From Nitrospira sp. UBA5698 (GTDB lineage: Bacteria > Nitrospirota > Nitrospiria > Nitrospirales > Nitrospiraceae): a DNA stretch of 19,876 nt. The position numbers and the translations under genes were made by a program. This document shows, in pieces, positions 1 through 8,097 of the stretch; the first letter of the stretch is position 1, and each line of letters begins with the position of its first letter. The DNA is taken from contig DIHK01000058.1 of assembly GCA_002420115.1 (NCBI GenBank), positions 1 through 19,876 of the forward strand. The letters run 5' to 3'. The notes beneath the pieces were generated by a model that saw only the letters and a list, made by a program, of their open reading frames with translations, made no database searches and was not told the origin of the DNA.

Positions 1-226
1 TGTTTTACCATCACAGCTCGACTCCTTCCGTTTGATGGCCACTGCATTCTGCTTCTCAGCAAAAATTCTCTATATCAAGGCGCGCAGGTATTCCGCCTGA
101 AAAATTAGAAACATAGCGGCGGCGAAATATAGCTCAGCCCCCTCTTAAGTGTCAAGAAATTTTCACGCGCAATGATCTGAGATGTTCTCAAATCGCTGGT
201 CAAAATCCGCGTGAATCAACTACGGG
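1..226. other. Intergenic region downstream of the ccm operon
   Basis: No coding region is supportable here. The stretch is AT-richer than the neighbouring operon. Its only visible structure is an 8-bp inverted repeat (TTCACGCG at 162-169, CGCGTGAA at 208-215) that encloses a short perfect hairpin (TGAGA-TGT-TCTCA, 178-190). It lies just past the last ccm gene on the minus strand, so it could be a 3'-end structure, but neither side has a clear T-tract. Confidence 0.4.
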
Positions 227-1516
227 CTACGGTCGCTCCCGATCAATGACAACCGTAATGTTTTCAGCACCCGGCTTGAGTGGCTGACTCATCCCTTCAA
301 GATCCCCACTTTCCGCCATCGCCTTCCCGGATTTGGATAATCGCGCGACGATGACAACGGTATCGATATCCGACAATTTTCTCGACGGCATCGGGCTCGT
401 AGAGTCGTCAAGCCGGAATGTAAACGGAAGATCCTTTCGCGATGCCCTCACGATAGACACCGGCATCGGTGGACCGGCTACGTCCTTGGCAAACACGAAC
501 AGTGTGTCGGGCAAGGAAGCCCTGTTTGCCAGATTCGGCCCTAGGATTACCTTTCCTGTAATCGCGCGAGACTGGCCGGACGGCGCCGCCGCCTTGGTTG
601 GCTTCGCCTGCTCCATCGGTGGATTTGCCACCAGCATGTTCATGCTCGGACCACCACCCATCCGCCGTTTCGCTTCGGTGATACTGGCCTTGAGCTGATC
701 GGACGATTCTTGGTCATCGGCGGGAAGGTACGTATGGGCATCCTCCCACTCCTTCGCTGCACGTGCAAAGTCTTTCCGGTTATACGCAATCGTCCCTGAT
801 AACATCAACGCCTTAACGTTGTGAGGATCAAGCTTCAGCGCCTTTTGGATCAAGCTTTCCGGCCTCCCCTCCAGCTTACGCCCCTGATGCACGGCCAGAG
901 CATCGGCAAAGTCGGCTAGAAGACCTGCGTTGTCCGGGTCCAATTTTGTCGCTCTTTCAAAGATCGGCACCGCATCTGCATACCGCTCCATCGCCATATA
1001 GGATCGAGCGAGCAGTCCCCATCCCACTCCGTCGTTGGGATTCTGCTCCAACTTCTTTCGCAATTGTTCGATCAGCTGGTTCAACCCCTCCGCCATCTGG
1101 GCATCACCACCGGGTCCGCCTTGAGAGGCAATGGACACCGTCGGATGGGTCATGGCAGCAGGATTCCCCAGCGTCCAATAGAGGACACCGCTGGACGCGG
1201 GAATGATCATCGCCAACGAAAGCGCCACAAATCGAAGATTCACAAGTCCTCCCGTGGTGGTCGTTGAAGTATCAGTAGAACCGGTCTCTTCGAGTACGCG
1301 GCGCTCCAGCTCACTGCGTGCGGCCTGGTACTGTTCATCAGTCAGCAACCCGTTGGCAAGATCTTGCTCCAGCTCCGAAAACTGCTGCCGATACACCGGC
1401 AGTTTCTTCTCCTGATCGTTCGTCACGGTTGGCTGACGCATCAACAGCGGGCGCAAGACAAGTCCCAGGATGGCAAGAGTCATGGCGGATGCGATAGACC
1501 AGAATGTTACCGTCAT
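227..1516 (-). CDS. ccmI: Cytochrome c biogenesis protein CcmI (TPR subunit)
   Basis: CcmI is the apocytochrome c chaperone of the heme-lyase (CcmFHI) complex; its periplasmic TPR region binds the C-terminus of apocytochrome c. Seen: an N-terminal membrane segment (about residues 5-25), then the characteristic arm with YRQQF and LEQDLANGLLTDEQY, a second membrane segment near residues 93-115, TPR-like repeats at about 145-285 (for example GWGLLARSYMAMERYADAVP) and a C-terminal beta-rich domain (about 318-429) of the kind found at the end of full-length CcmI/CycH. At 429 residues it is the long, complete form. Its ATG overlaps the ccmH stop in an ATGA junction, so it is the last gene of the operon and translationally coupled. 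Function is firm by family and context; repeat boundaries are approximate. Confidence 0.93.
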   Translation of the reverse strand: MTVTFWSIASAMTLAILGLVLRPLLMRQPTVTNDQEKKLPVYRQQFSELEQDLANGLLTDEQYQAARSELERRVLEETGSTDTSTTTTGGLVNLRFVALSLAMIIPASSGVLYWTLGNPAAMTHPTVSIASQGGPGGDAQMAEGLNQLIEQLRKKLEQNPNDGVGWGLLARSYMAMERYADAVPIFERATKLDPDNAGLLADFADALAVHQGRKLEGRPESLIQKALKLDPHNVKALMLSGTIAYNRKDFARAAKEWEDAHTYLPADDQESSDQLKASITEAKRRMGGGPSMNMLVANPPMEQAKPTKAAAPSGQSRAITGKVILGPNLANRASLPDTLFVFAKDVAGPPMPVSIVRASRKDLPFTFRLDDSTSPMPSRKLSDIDTVVIVARLSKSGKAMAESGDLEGMSQPLKPGAENITVVIDRERP

Positions 1517-1983
1517 GGGCGCTTTCCTCCTTCAGTCAACAACTGTTCGACCCGTCGATGCTCATCTTCAGTGACCGGCACATCGACCACCTTACTGGCC
1601 CGACGCCGCAGCGTGATGATCAGCGCGGTTGCGCCAACGATCACCAAGAGAAACGGCCCGACCCACAGAAGCGTCGTCGTGGCTTTGAGTGGCGGTCGGT
1701 ACAAGACAAAGTCTCCGTACCGCGCCGTCAGAAATTCGATGATCTCTTGATCGCTCATGTTCTTCGCGATCATTTCCCGGACCTCTCGACGCAGATCTTC
1801 GGCGAGCGGAGCGTTGGAATCGGCCAAAGTCTGGTTCTGGCACACCAAACAGCGCAGTTCAACGGCAAGATGTTTGAGCCGTGCTTCGCTCGCCGGATCA
1901 TCAGCCAACGGCCTGGCTTCACCAGCCCACACGGGCCCGGACAGGAACAGAACGACGATGAGCGCGATCCATTGTATGTTCAT
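1513..1983 (-). CDS. ccmH: Cytochrome c biogenesis protein CcmH (thiol oxidoreductase, LRCxxCQ)
   Basis: CcmH helps keep the CXXCH cysteines of apocytochrome c reduced before heme attachment, together with CcmG, and belongs to the CcmFHI heme-ligation complex. Seen: an N-terminal signal or anchor segment (about 1-20, ending VWAG), the diagnostic motif LRCLVCQNQTLADSNAPLA near residues 43-61 with both redox cysteines, the family helix bundle (EDLRREVREMI, ARYGDFVLYRPP) and a C-terminal membrane segment at about 124-146. At 156 residues it is the short CcmH/CcmL form, with the TPR part encoded separately as ccmI downstream. It overlaps both neighbours (ccmG and ccmI) by ATGA junctions. No odd residues are visible. 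Confidence 0.95.
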   Translation of the reverse strand: MNIQWIALIVVLFLSGPVWAGEARPLADDPASEARLKHLAVELRCLVCQNQTLADSNAPLAEDLRREVREMIAKNMSDQEIIEFLTARYGDFVLYRPPLKATTTLLWVGPFLLVIVGATALIITLRRRASKVVDVPVTEDEHRRVEQLLTEGGKRP

Positions 1984-2507
1984 TGTGCTTCAAGCTGCTT
2001 GACGAGGGGAATGATCTTCTTCTCAACGGTCTCAGAATCCAATGGACCAATTTGCTTGTACTGAATGACTCCTTGCTTGTCGATGACGTAAGTCTCGGGC
2101 ACTCCGTACACGCCATAGTTGATCCCGACCCGGCCAGCGTCATCCACGCCCACGACCGGATAGGGATTGCCCCACCGACTCAACCAGGTCATCGCTTCAT
2201 CCCGTTGATCCTTATAATCCATGCCGTAGATCGGCACTTCCCCGGACTTTGCCAGATCCATAAGGACCGGGTGTTCCGTCTTACACCCACTGCACCACGA
2301 TGCCCAAAAATTGAGCAACCAAACCTTCCCCTTCATATCCGCCGGCGAAAATACTTTCGCTGGCTCGAACAACTGGGGCTGGGAAAAATCCGGAGCAGCC
2401 TTCCCGACGAGGGGAGACGGAATTTCACGAGGATTGAGCTTCAGCCCGATCCCGAGAAACACGACAACAACGATAAAAATGGACAGCGGCAGGAGAAAGC
2501 GGGTCAT
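1980..2507 (-). CDS. ccmG: Thiol:disulfide interchange protein CcmG/DsbE
   Basis: CcmG is a membrane-anchored periplasmic thioredoxin-fold reductant that passes electrons to CcmH and apocytochrome c. Seen: an N-terminal anchor (about 4-24), the Ccm-type phrase LVGKAAPDFSQPQL, the active-site segment LLNFWASWCSGCKTEHP (CXXC as Cys-Ser-Gly-Cys), the acidic GMDYKDQRDEA loop and the cis-proline motif GVYGVPETYVID. At 175 residues it has the usual length. The Ser-Gly dipeptide between the cysteines differs from the Pro-Thr common in proteobacterial CcmG and may shift its redox potential (inference). It is joined to ccmF and ccmH by ATGA overlaps. Confidence 0.95.
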   Translation of the reverse strand: MTRFLLPLSIFIVVVVFLGIGLKLNPREIPSPLVGKAAPDFSQPQLFEPAKVFSPADMKGKVWLLNFWASWCSGCKTEHPVLMDLAKSGEVPIYGMDYKDQRDEAMTWLSRWGNPYPVVGVDDAGRVGINYGVYGVPETYVIDKQGVIQYKQIGPLDSETVEKKIIPLVKQLEAQ

Positions 2508-4495
2508 GCCACTTTTCGCCTTGCCGCTCGAGTGGGCTCAGCCACAGCCGGCTCCTGCCGACGCCAGGCGATGCGATACCGACGATCACTGATGGCGAGC
2601 ACACCACCCAGAGCCATGATAAAACATCCGCCCCAAATCCAATCGATGAACGGCTTATGGTAGAGCCGCACGCTCCACGCCCCGTTATCGAGCGGTTCCC
2701 CCAGCGACACATACAGATCCCGTAGCAATCCTGGATCGATGGCGGCTTCGGTCATGACCTGATTCTGAGCGGTATACCGCCGCTTCTCAGGATAGAGAAC
2801 CGTCGTCTCACGACCATCCCGACTGACAGCAAAGCTCCCGCGGGCAGCAGTATAATTCGGACCCACGACATCCTGTGCCCCGTCAAAACGGAACAGATAG
2901 TCCCCGATCGTTGCCGTCTCGCCCACATTCATCCGCACATCTTTTTCCGTCTCAAATCCCTTCACCATCGTCACACCGACGATAAAGACTGCGATGCCGC
3001 AATGCGCGACGAGCATCCCCCAATAGGATCTGGGCACTGACGCCAGCCGTTCAAAGAAACTATTCCCGGCGACATGTGTCAACCGTTCTCGCAACGACAC
3101 GACCGACGTCGTCACGATCCAGATCGCCAACAGAATTCCGAGGCTGAGTAACGGAGTCCAGTTGCCCATGACAATGGGAAGTGCAATAGCCGTTACTACG
3201 CTTACTCCGAAAGCCCACTTCAATCGTTTTGCCAAATCAGGCAGGCTTGCCTTTTTCCATTGCGCCAATGGACCGATTCCCATCAAGAAGATCGCCGGAG
3301 CCATTAATGGGACGAAGACCGTGTCGAAATAGGGTGGCCCGACTGAGATCTTGCCAAGATCCAGCGCGTCCAAGAACAAGGGATACAGCGTCCCCAACAG
3401 CACAGATCCCATCGCCGCAACCAGCAGTACATTGTTCGCCAGCAGCATTCCTTCACGGGACATCGCTACGAAACTGCCACCCAATCCGACGCGCGGCGCC
3501 CGCCATGCATACAGGGCCAGCGACCCACCGATCACGATAGCCAAGAACGCCAGAATGAACATCCCGCGCTTTGGATCAGTGGCAAAGGCATGCACAGAGG
3601 TCAACACACCAGAACGAACCAGAAACGTCCCAAGGAGACTCAATGAAAAGGCCATGATGGCCAGGAGAACCGTCCAGACTTTGAATCCTCCGCGTTTGTC
3701 CGTGACAGCCAATGAGTGAACCAACGCCGTCCCTGCCAGCCATGGCATGAAAGAAGCGTTCTCAACCGGATCCCAGAACCACCAGCCACCCCAGCCCAAC
3801 TCGTAATAGGCCCAGCCGCTGCCCATCGCGATGCCAACCGTCAGAAAGCACCACGCAACCGTCGTCCATGGGCGAGACCAGCGAGCCCAAGCTGCATCGA
3901 GATTTCCCCCTAGCAACGCAGCAATCGCGAAGGCAAAGGCCACCGAGAATCCGACATATCCCATATACAGCATCGGCGGATGGATCACCATGCCGGGATC
4001 TTGCAAGAGCGGATTCAGGTCGCGTCCCTCAGCAGCGGCAGGGATCAACCGTTCGAACGGATTGGAGACCGTCAGCATGAACAAAAGGAATCCGATACTG
4101 ACGAGGCCCATCACGCCGAGAATACGGGATCGTGTGGATTCTGGAAGATGAGCGGAGAACAGCGTGACCGCAAACATCCAGAGGGTCAGGATGAAGGTCC
4201 ATAAGAGCAGCGACCCTTCATGCGCGCCCCAGATGGCCGCCAGGCGATAGTGGAGAGGGAGTTGTGAGTTGCTCGTGGCCGCGACGTACAGGACGGAAAA
4301 ATCCTTCTCCGCAAACGCGTACGCAAGACAGCCGAATGCGGTGGCCACCAAGAGAAACTGTCCGCGTGCCGCCGGTTTCGCCACAGCCATCAGGCTCGAG
4401 TTCCCGACGGCGGCACCATAGATGGGAAGAATGCCCTGGACCACGGCCACGCAAAGTGCAAGAATCAACGCAAAATGACCGATCTCTGGAATCAT
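2504..4495 (-). CDS. ccmF: Cytochrome c heme lyase subunit CcmF
   Basis: CcmF is the large integral membrane protein that takes heme from holo-CcmE and ligates it to apocytochrome c. Seen: more than ten hydrophobic segments over 663 residues, the family's usual length; the tryptophan-rich WWD heme motif GWGGWWFWDPVENASFMPWL at about 234-253; and the conserved histidines in IHPP (172), ALVHS (260), LTSVHAFATDP (302) and VAHCG near the C-terminal third, which match the known heme-ligand positions. The periplasmic domain before the last membrane segment (about 515-620) includes RRYTAQNQVMTEAAI. It sits between ccmE and ccmG with ATGA overlaps on both sides. Confidence 0.97.
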   Translation of the reverse strand: MIPEIGHFALILALCVAVVQGILPIYGAAVGNSSLMAVAKPAARGQFLLVATAFGCLAYAFAEKDFSVLYVAATSNSQLPLHYRLAAIWGAHEGSLLLWTFILTLWMFAVTLFSAHLPESTRSRILGVMGLVSIGFLLFMLTVSNPFERLIPAAAEGRDLNPLLQDPGMVIHPPMLYMGYVGFSVAFAFAIAALLGGNLDAAWARWSRPWTTVAWCFLTVGIAMGSGWAYYELGWGGWWFWDPVENASFMPWLAGTALVHSLAVTDKRGGFKVWTVLLAIMAFSLSLLGTFLVRSGVLTSVHAFATDPKRGMFILAFLAIVIGGSLALYAWRAPRVGLGGSFVAMSREGMLLANNVLLVAAMGSVLLGTLYPLFLDALDLGKISVGPPYFDTVFVPLMAPAIFLMGIGPLAQWKKASLPDLAKRLKWAFGVSVVTAIALPIVMGNWTPLLSLGILLAIWIVTTSVVSLRERLTHVAGNSFFERLASVPRSYWGMLVAHCGIAVFIVGVTMVKGFETEKDVRMNVGETATIGDYLFRFDGAQDVVGPNYTAARGSFAVSRDGRETTVLYPEKRRYTAQNQVMTEAAIDPGLLRDLYVSLGEPLDNGAWSVRLYHKPFIDWIWGGCFIMALGGVLAISDRRYRIAWRRQEPAVAEPTRAARRKVA

Positions 4496-4974
4496 AGTGA
4501 GTCTTTCGTACCTTGAGGAACAACGAGTGACTTGCTTTGCTGCGCCCCAGAAGCCTTGGCCTTCGCCATCGCTTCCGCTGCTTCGGGCGGCATATAATTT
4601 TCATCGTGTTTGGCGAGGACTTCGCTGGCGACAAACGTCCCGTCGTTGCCCAACTGTCCCTGTGCCACAGCGCCCTTCCCTTCCTTGAATAAGTCAGGAA
4701 GAATTCCTTTGTAGGTTACCGGCAAGCGCTTCGCCGTGTCAGTCACGATAAAATGGACGGTGAGGCCGTCTTTTTCACGAACCAGACTGCCGTCTTCAAC
4801 CATCCCACCAATGCGAAAGCTACGGCCTTTCGGAGCTTCTCCGCTGACCACTTGCGTCGGCGTGAAAAAGAAGACCAGATTGCTCTGGAACGCGTTCAAG
4901 ACCAACACGGTTGCGATACCCAACACCACCAGCCCCAACCCGATAAAGGCAAACCGTTTATGCCGCGGTTTCAT
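4492..4974 (-). CDS. ccmE: Periplasmic heme chaperone CcmE
   Basis: CcmE is a membrane-anchored beta-barrel (OB-fold) protein that binds heme covalently through a histidine and hands it to CcmF. Seen: N-terminal anchor (about 8-27) preceded by basic residues, the entry phrase VFFFTPTQV, the barrel segments GRSFRIGGMVEDGSLVR and VTYKGILPDLFKEG, and the heme site AKHDENYMPPE with the covalent His at 123 and the axial Tyr at 127, so it is the common His-type CcmE. The last 25 residues form a flexible Ala/Lys/Ser tail, normal for the family. At 160 residues it is full length. Its start overlaps the end of ccmD by 17 bases and its stop overlaps the ccmF ATG. Confidence 0.97.
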   Translation of the reverse strand: MKPRHKRFAFIGLGLVVLGIATVLVLNAFQSNLVFFFTPTQVVSGEAPKGRSFRIGGMVEDGSLVREKDGLTVHFIVTDTAKRLPVTYKGILPDLFKEGKGAVAQGQLGNDGTFVASEVLAKHDENYMPPEAAEAMAKAKASGAQQSKSLVVPQGTKDSL

Positions 4975-5143
4975 CCGTGCCTCCTAACATAGCAGCACGC
5001 TGTTCGGCGCGCGCCGCTGCCCGTCGTCGCCATAAAGCCAACACTTCCCAGACCATGCACAAGGCCGTGGCTAGAAACGAGGTCCAGACATAGAGGCCGT
5101 AGCCTCCCATTGCAAAAAACTCCGATGCGCTCCCCCACTGCAT
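4958..5143 (-). CDS. ccmD: Heme exporter accessory protein CcmD
   Basis: CcmD is a very small membrane protein needed to release holo-CcmE from the CcmABC complex. This 61-residue product has a short N-terminus (SASEFFAMGGYGLYVW, with the family's typical F-x-M-G-G-Y motif), one membrane helix at about 16-36, and a highly basic Arg/Ala-rich tail (WRRRAAARAEQR), the classic layout. The start codon shares one base with the ccmC stop (TGATG junction), and the tail overlaps ccmE. Sequence identity in this family is low, so the call rests on size, topology, the MGGY motif and its exact place between ccmC and ccmE. Confidence 0.9.
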   Translation of the reverse strand: MQWGSASEFFAMGGYGLYVWTSFLATALCMVWEVLALWRRRAAARAEQRAAMLGGTDETAA

Positions 5144-5892
5144 CAGCGAGCCTCCACTGCTTCGTGAATCACCGCCGGCTTGTCATCCCATGTCGGCAGA
5201 GATTCCCGCTCAACCATGACACAGCGGACCCGGGCAAGGATTACGGCAATACTGTACATCCAAAAGGCGATCGTCATAATGAGCATGGCCATCAGCATGG
5301 TCGCCGCCATTTTCGAACCCGTCGCCATACTCACGGAGGCCCCTTGGTGCAAGGTGTTCCACCATTGAACGGAATAATAGATGATCGGCACATTGACGAC
5401 CCCAACCAGCGCAAACACCGCGCTTGAACGATCCGCACGACGCAAGTCATCGATTGATGTCCGAAGCAACATTACTCCCGCATACTGGAACAGGAGAATC
5501 AGTTCCGACGTCAATCGAGCGTCCCAGACCCACCATGCCCCCCACGTAGGCTTCCCCCACATGGCTCCCGTCAACAAGGCTAAAAAGGTGAACATCGCCC
5601 CGGTAGGCGCAATCGCCTGCGCCATCATAAAGGACAGTCGGGCATTGAGCCCCATTCCAACGCCGGCCCAGATGGCCATCACCACGTACAGGAACATCGA
5701 CATCCAGGCAGCCGGAACGTGCACAAAGATAATCCGGTAGGACTCCCCCTGTTGAAAGTCGGTCGGTGCTACAAAGAACCCCATATAGAGGCCAACGACC
5801 ATTAGGATAATGGCCACCGCCGCAAACCAGGGGATGAGACGGCCTGCCAAGGGATAAAACGCTTGAGGAGCTGAATACTTCGACCAGATCAC
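5143..5892 (-). CDS. ccmC: Heme transporter/handling protein CcmC
   Basis: CcmC attaches heme to CcmE and forms a complex with CcmD, CcmA and CcmB. Seen: six membrane segments over 249 residues, the WWD motif with core WGAWWVWDARLTSELILLF at about 118-136, and the two conserved periplasmic histidines in IIFVHVPAAW (His58) and NTLHQGASV (His182) that ligand the heme. The start is a GTG at 5892; no in-frame ATG lies nearby, and an AAAGGA ribosome binding site overlapping the ccmB stop supports it. The gap to ccmB is 15 bases. All hallmark residues are present, so it should be functional. Confidence 0.96.
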   Translation of the reverse strand: MIWSKYSAPQAFYPLAGRLIPWFAAVAIILMVVGLYMGFFVAPTDFQQGESYRIIFVHVPAAWMSMFLYVVMAIWAGVGMGLNARLSFMMAQAIAPTGAMFTFLALLTGAMWGKPTWGAWWVWDARLTSELILLFQYAGVMLLRTSIDDLRRADRSSAVFALVGVVNVPIIYYSVQWWNTLHQGASVSMATGSKMAATMLMAMLIMTIAFWMYSIAVILARVRCVMVERESLPTWDDKPAVIHEAVEAR

Positions 5893-5907
5893 GTGCGTGA
5901 AATCCTT

Positions 5908-6591
5908 TTACTCCAATGCGACACGTAACGCCGCTGCCGTGGCCCAGGGTGCCAGAAAAAGTGAGAGCACCAGACAGGCCCCAAGCAGCGACAAGTTTGC
6001 TTCGCCGCCGATCCCAGCCATACTACTGGTCACGGCACCGGCCCCGAAGATCAAGACTGGAACGTAGAGTGGAAGCACCAGGAGGGCAACCAGTAGACCA
6101 CTCCCCCGCACGCCAAGGACCAACGCGGCGCCGATCGCACCAATCATACTCAACGTCGGCGTCCCAAGCAAGAGCGACAATACCAGCACCCCCAGCGCCT
6201 CCCCGTCCAGACCGAACTGTAACCCCAGCAGCGGAGAAAGCAGCACAACGGGAAGCCCGGAGATCACCCAATGGGCCAGCACCTTCCCAAGCACCAGGAG
6301 CGACAGCGGTTGGGGAACCAGGACCATCTGCTCAAGGACACCGTCCAGATAATCCGGGGTAAACACGCGGCTAAGCGACAAAAGACACGTCAGCAAGGCT
6401 GCGACCCACAATACACCCGGAGCAATAGTCCGCAAGACCGCCGGCTCGGGCCCGACCCCCAATGGGAACAGACTCACGACAATCACCAGAAAAAAGACCG
6501 ACATCGCGGCGTCCGACCACCGTCGCATGGCCAGCAGCAGGTCCCGCTGGATGATTCCACTGATGGAGTCCCACATACTGGAGTGACTCAT
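5908..6591 (-). CDS. ccmB: Heme exporter membrane subunit CcmB
   Basis: CcmB is the permease partner of the CcmA ATPase; the complex uses ATP to release holo-CcmE for heme delivery. The 227-residue product has about six membrane segments, and phrases such as GVLWVAALLTCLLSLSRVF and VLEQMVLVPQPLSLLVLGK fit CcmB well. I chose the ATG at 6591 (MSHSSMWDS) because it overlaps the ccmA stop in an ATGA junction and gives the family's normal length of about 220. The open frame runs to 6774, but that extension is antiparallel shadow inside ccmA. A second possible start is Met6 (MWDSISG). Confidence 0.94.
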   Translation of the reverse strand: MSHSSMWDSISGIIQRDLLLAMRRWSDAAMSVFFLVIVVSLFPLGVGPEPAVLRTIAPGVLWVAALLTCLLSLSRVFTPDYLDGVLEQMVLVPQPLSLLVLGKVLAHWVISGLPVVLLSPLLGLQFGLDGEALGVLVLSLLLGTPTLSMIGAIGAALVLGVRGSGLLVALLVLPLYVPVLIFGAGAVTSSMAGIGGEANLSLLGACLVLSLFLAPWATAAALRVALE

Positions 6592-7208
6592 CCAGCCAGC
6601 CTCAGCTGCTGCAGCCGCTCCGCGGGAAGTGCAATTTCTTGATGGGTCACGACAACCACCAACCCCTGACGCTGTAAATGCGCATGCACCCGTTGCGTCA
6701 CCACCGCGGTTGATGCCGTATCGAGCGACGTAAACGGTTCGTCCAACAGCCAGAGCGGGCGCGTCGACAGCCATAGCCGGGCCAACGCTACTCGTCGCTT
6801 TTGCCCTTGCGAGAGCACTTTGGAGGGTAACCGATGGACCAGTCGCTTCAGCCCGATCGCCTCTAGCGCCTCCTTAGCCCCGCTCTCCGAACAAGGCTCC
6901 CCGGCGAGTGCCATCGAACTCATCAGATTTTCAACCGCCGTGAGATCGTCCTTGATTCCGTTGAGATGCCCGAGATACATCAGCTGCCCGGAATAGAGTT
7001 CTTTCAGCTGATGAATGTCTTCTCCGTCCCATCGCACCGAACCTTCCTCGGGGGGCAACAAACTCGAAAAGATACGGAGCAAGCTGGTCTTTCCGCTCCC
7101 GTTCTCCCCGACGACCGCCAACAGTTTGCCCCGCTCAACCTTCACATTGAGATCGGAAAAGAGCCGGCGCTCCCCGCGACGGCAGCTCAATCCAACAGCT
7201 TGTAACAT
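6588..7208 (-). CDS. ccmA: Heme exporter ATP-binding protein CcmA
   Basis: CcmA is the cytoplasmic ABC ATPase of CcmABCD. With the start chosen at 7208 the product is 206 residues, the family's normal size. Seen: Walker A GENGSGKT (34-41), the CcmA-typical YLGHLNGIK (78-86), ABC signature LSQGQKRRVALARL (132-145), Walker B LWLLDEP (152-158) and the switch histidine in VVVVTHQE (His189). The open frame extends upstream to 7334, but that part has no CcmA similarity; an AGGCGG ribosome binding site lies just before the ATG at 7208. It is the first gene of the ccm operon, whose promoter must lie in the 214-bp gap shared with the divergent gene at 7423. Confidence 0.96.
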   Translation of the reverse strand: MLQAVGLSCRRGERRLFSDLNVKVERGKLLAVVGENGSGKTSLLRIFSSLLPPEEGSVRWDGEDIHQLKELYSGQLMYLGHLNGIKDDLTAVENLMSSMALAGEPCSESGAKEALEAIGLKRLVHRLPSKVLSQGQKRRVALARLWLSTRPLWLLDEPFTSLDTASTAVVTQRVHAHLQRQGLVVVVTHQEIALPAERLQQLRLAG

Positions 7209-7373
7209 AGTCCGCCTATTCAATCTGGAACCGCCGAGAGTAAGGGAACGCGACGCTGAAAAACAAGGGGCGAAAGCGTAAGATACTGCGCCACTCAGCA
7301 GACAGTCGGCACTGCCATCTTGCACTGAGGGCAATCCTACTGCTATCTAAGATCCAATCTACTAGATGAATTC

Positions 7374-7397
7374 CTCGCCGCCACCGGTTGTGGCGAG
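7374..7397 (+). promoter_or_regulatory. GC-rich hairpin in the leader of the DUF1269-like gene
   Basis: CTCGCC (7374-7379) pairs with GGCGAG (7392-7397) around a 12-base loop that itself contains a partly competing CCAC/GTGG pair. It lies 26 bases upstream of the start at 7423, between two divergent transcription units. It could be a 5'-leader stem or an operator. No convincing -35/-10 pair was seen on either strand of this gap. Confidence 0.25.
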
Positions 7398-7422
7398 ACC
7401 TATCCGCTCCAAGGAGAACATC

Positions 7423-7974
7423 ATGAGTGAACTGGTTTGTATCGCATTTAAGGACTCCAGCACGGCTGATCGAGTGCTCAACGAACTGCGCGCCATGGAA
7501 TCGAATTATATCCTCGACCTGGAAGATGCCGTCATCGTCATCCGCGATATGGACGGCAAAGTCCATCTAAAACAGTGCGTTGACGTGTTCGGGGGTGCTA
7601 CCCAGCATGGTGTCGCGCTAGGTATGTTATGGGGCGGGTTGATAGGTTTGTTGTTCTTTAACCCCCTTGCAGGCCTGTTGGGAAGCCTTGCAGGCGGAGC
7701 CAGCGGAGGAGCGGTCTCCGTGGGAGCCAGTGAGTTTGGCCTCTTAAGCGACTACGGAATTCCCGATCAGTTCATCAAGGATTTGGGTAGCACGATCCAG
7801 CGAGGCACATCCGCGATTTTTCTGCTGATCCGGAATGTTGACCAAGAGAGATTGTTGGCAAGCTTCTCCCGGTACGAAGGAACAATCCTCAAAACATCAC
7901 TCAGCAAGGAACAGGAAGATAAACTGCGGGCCACCCTGACAGACCAACACAAGCAAAAGAGCGCTAAAGCGTAG
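7423..7974 (+). CDS. DUF1269-like membrane-associated protein
   Basis: The 183-residue product resembles DUF1269-family proteins, whose function is unknown. Seen: an N-terminal alpha/beta segment (SELVCIAFKDSSTADRVLNE, LEDAVIVIRDMDGKVHL), a central glycine-rich hydrophobic stretch at about 63-101 (GMLWGGLIGLLFF, LLGSLAGGASGGA) that looks like a glycine-zipper hairpin in or on the membrane, then a second alpha/beta half (AIFLLIRNVDQERLLASF) and a charged tail. I chose the ATG at 7423 because AAGGAGA lies six bases upstream; the frame is open from 7366 without a good site. The gene ends in three consecutive TAG codons. It is divergent from ccmA and alone in its transcription unit. No catalytic motif is visible. 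Confidence 0.8.
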   Translation: MSELVCIAFKDSSTADRVLNELRAMESNYILDLEDAVIVIRDMDGKVHLKQCVDVFGGATQHGVALGMLWGGLIGLLFFNPLAGLLGSLAGGASGGAVSVGASEFGLLSDYGIPDQFIKDLGSTIQRGTSAIFLLIRNVDQERLLASFSRYEGTILKTSLSKEQEDKLRATLTDQHKQKSAKA

Positions 7975-7999
7975 TAGTAGTATCGGGAAGAGCTACGCT
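7968..7999 (+). terminator. Inverted repeat over a triple TAG stop, possible terminator
   Basis: AGCGTAG (7968-7974, containing the stop codon) pairs with CTACGCT (7993-7999) across an 18-base loop. It falls between two convergent genes, where a terminator is expected. There is no U-tract after it, so an intrinsic terminator is only a guess. Confidence 0.3.
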
Positions 8000-8097
8000 C
8001 ATCCTTCGACGGGCTGTACAAAACAAAGCAGTCAGTGACTAGCTGAAGTCGTCATGTGTGCAGGCCTGTCGAAGCATGCAGCCCATATTTCCGAAGC

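Noticed and set aside
6592..6774. N-terminal extension of CcmB by 61 residues
   Set aside because: It lies wholly inside ccmA in another frame, has no ccmB-like sequence, and the ATGA-coupled start at 6591 gives the normal family length.
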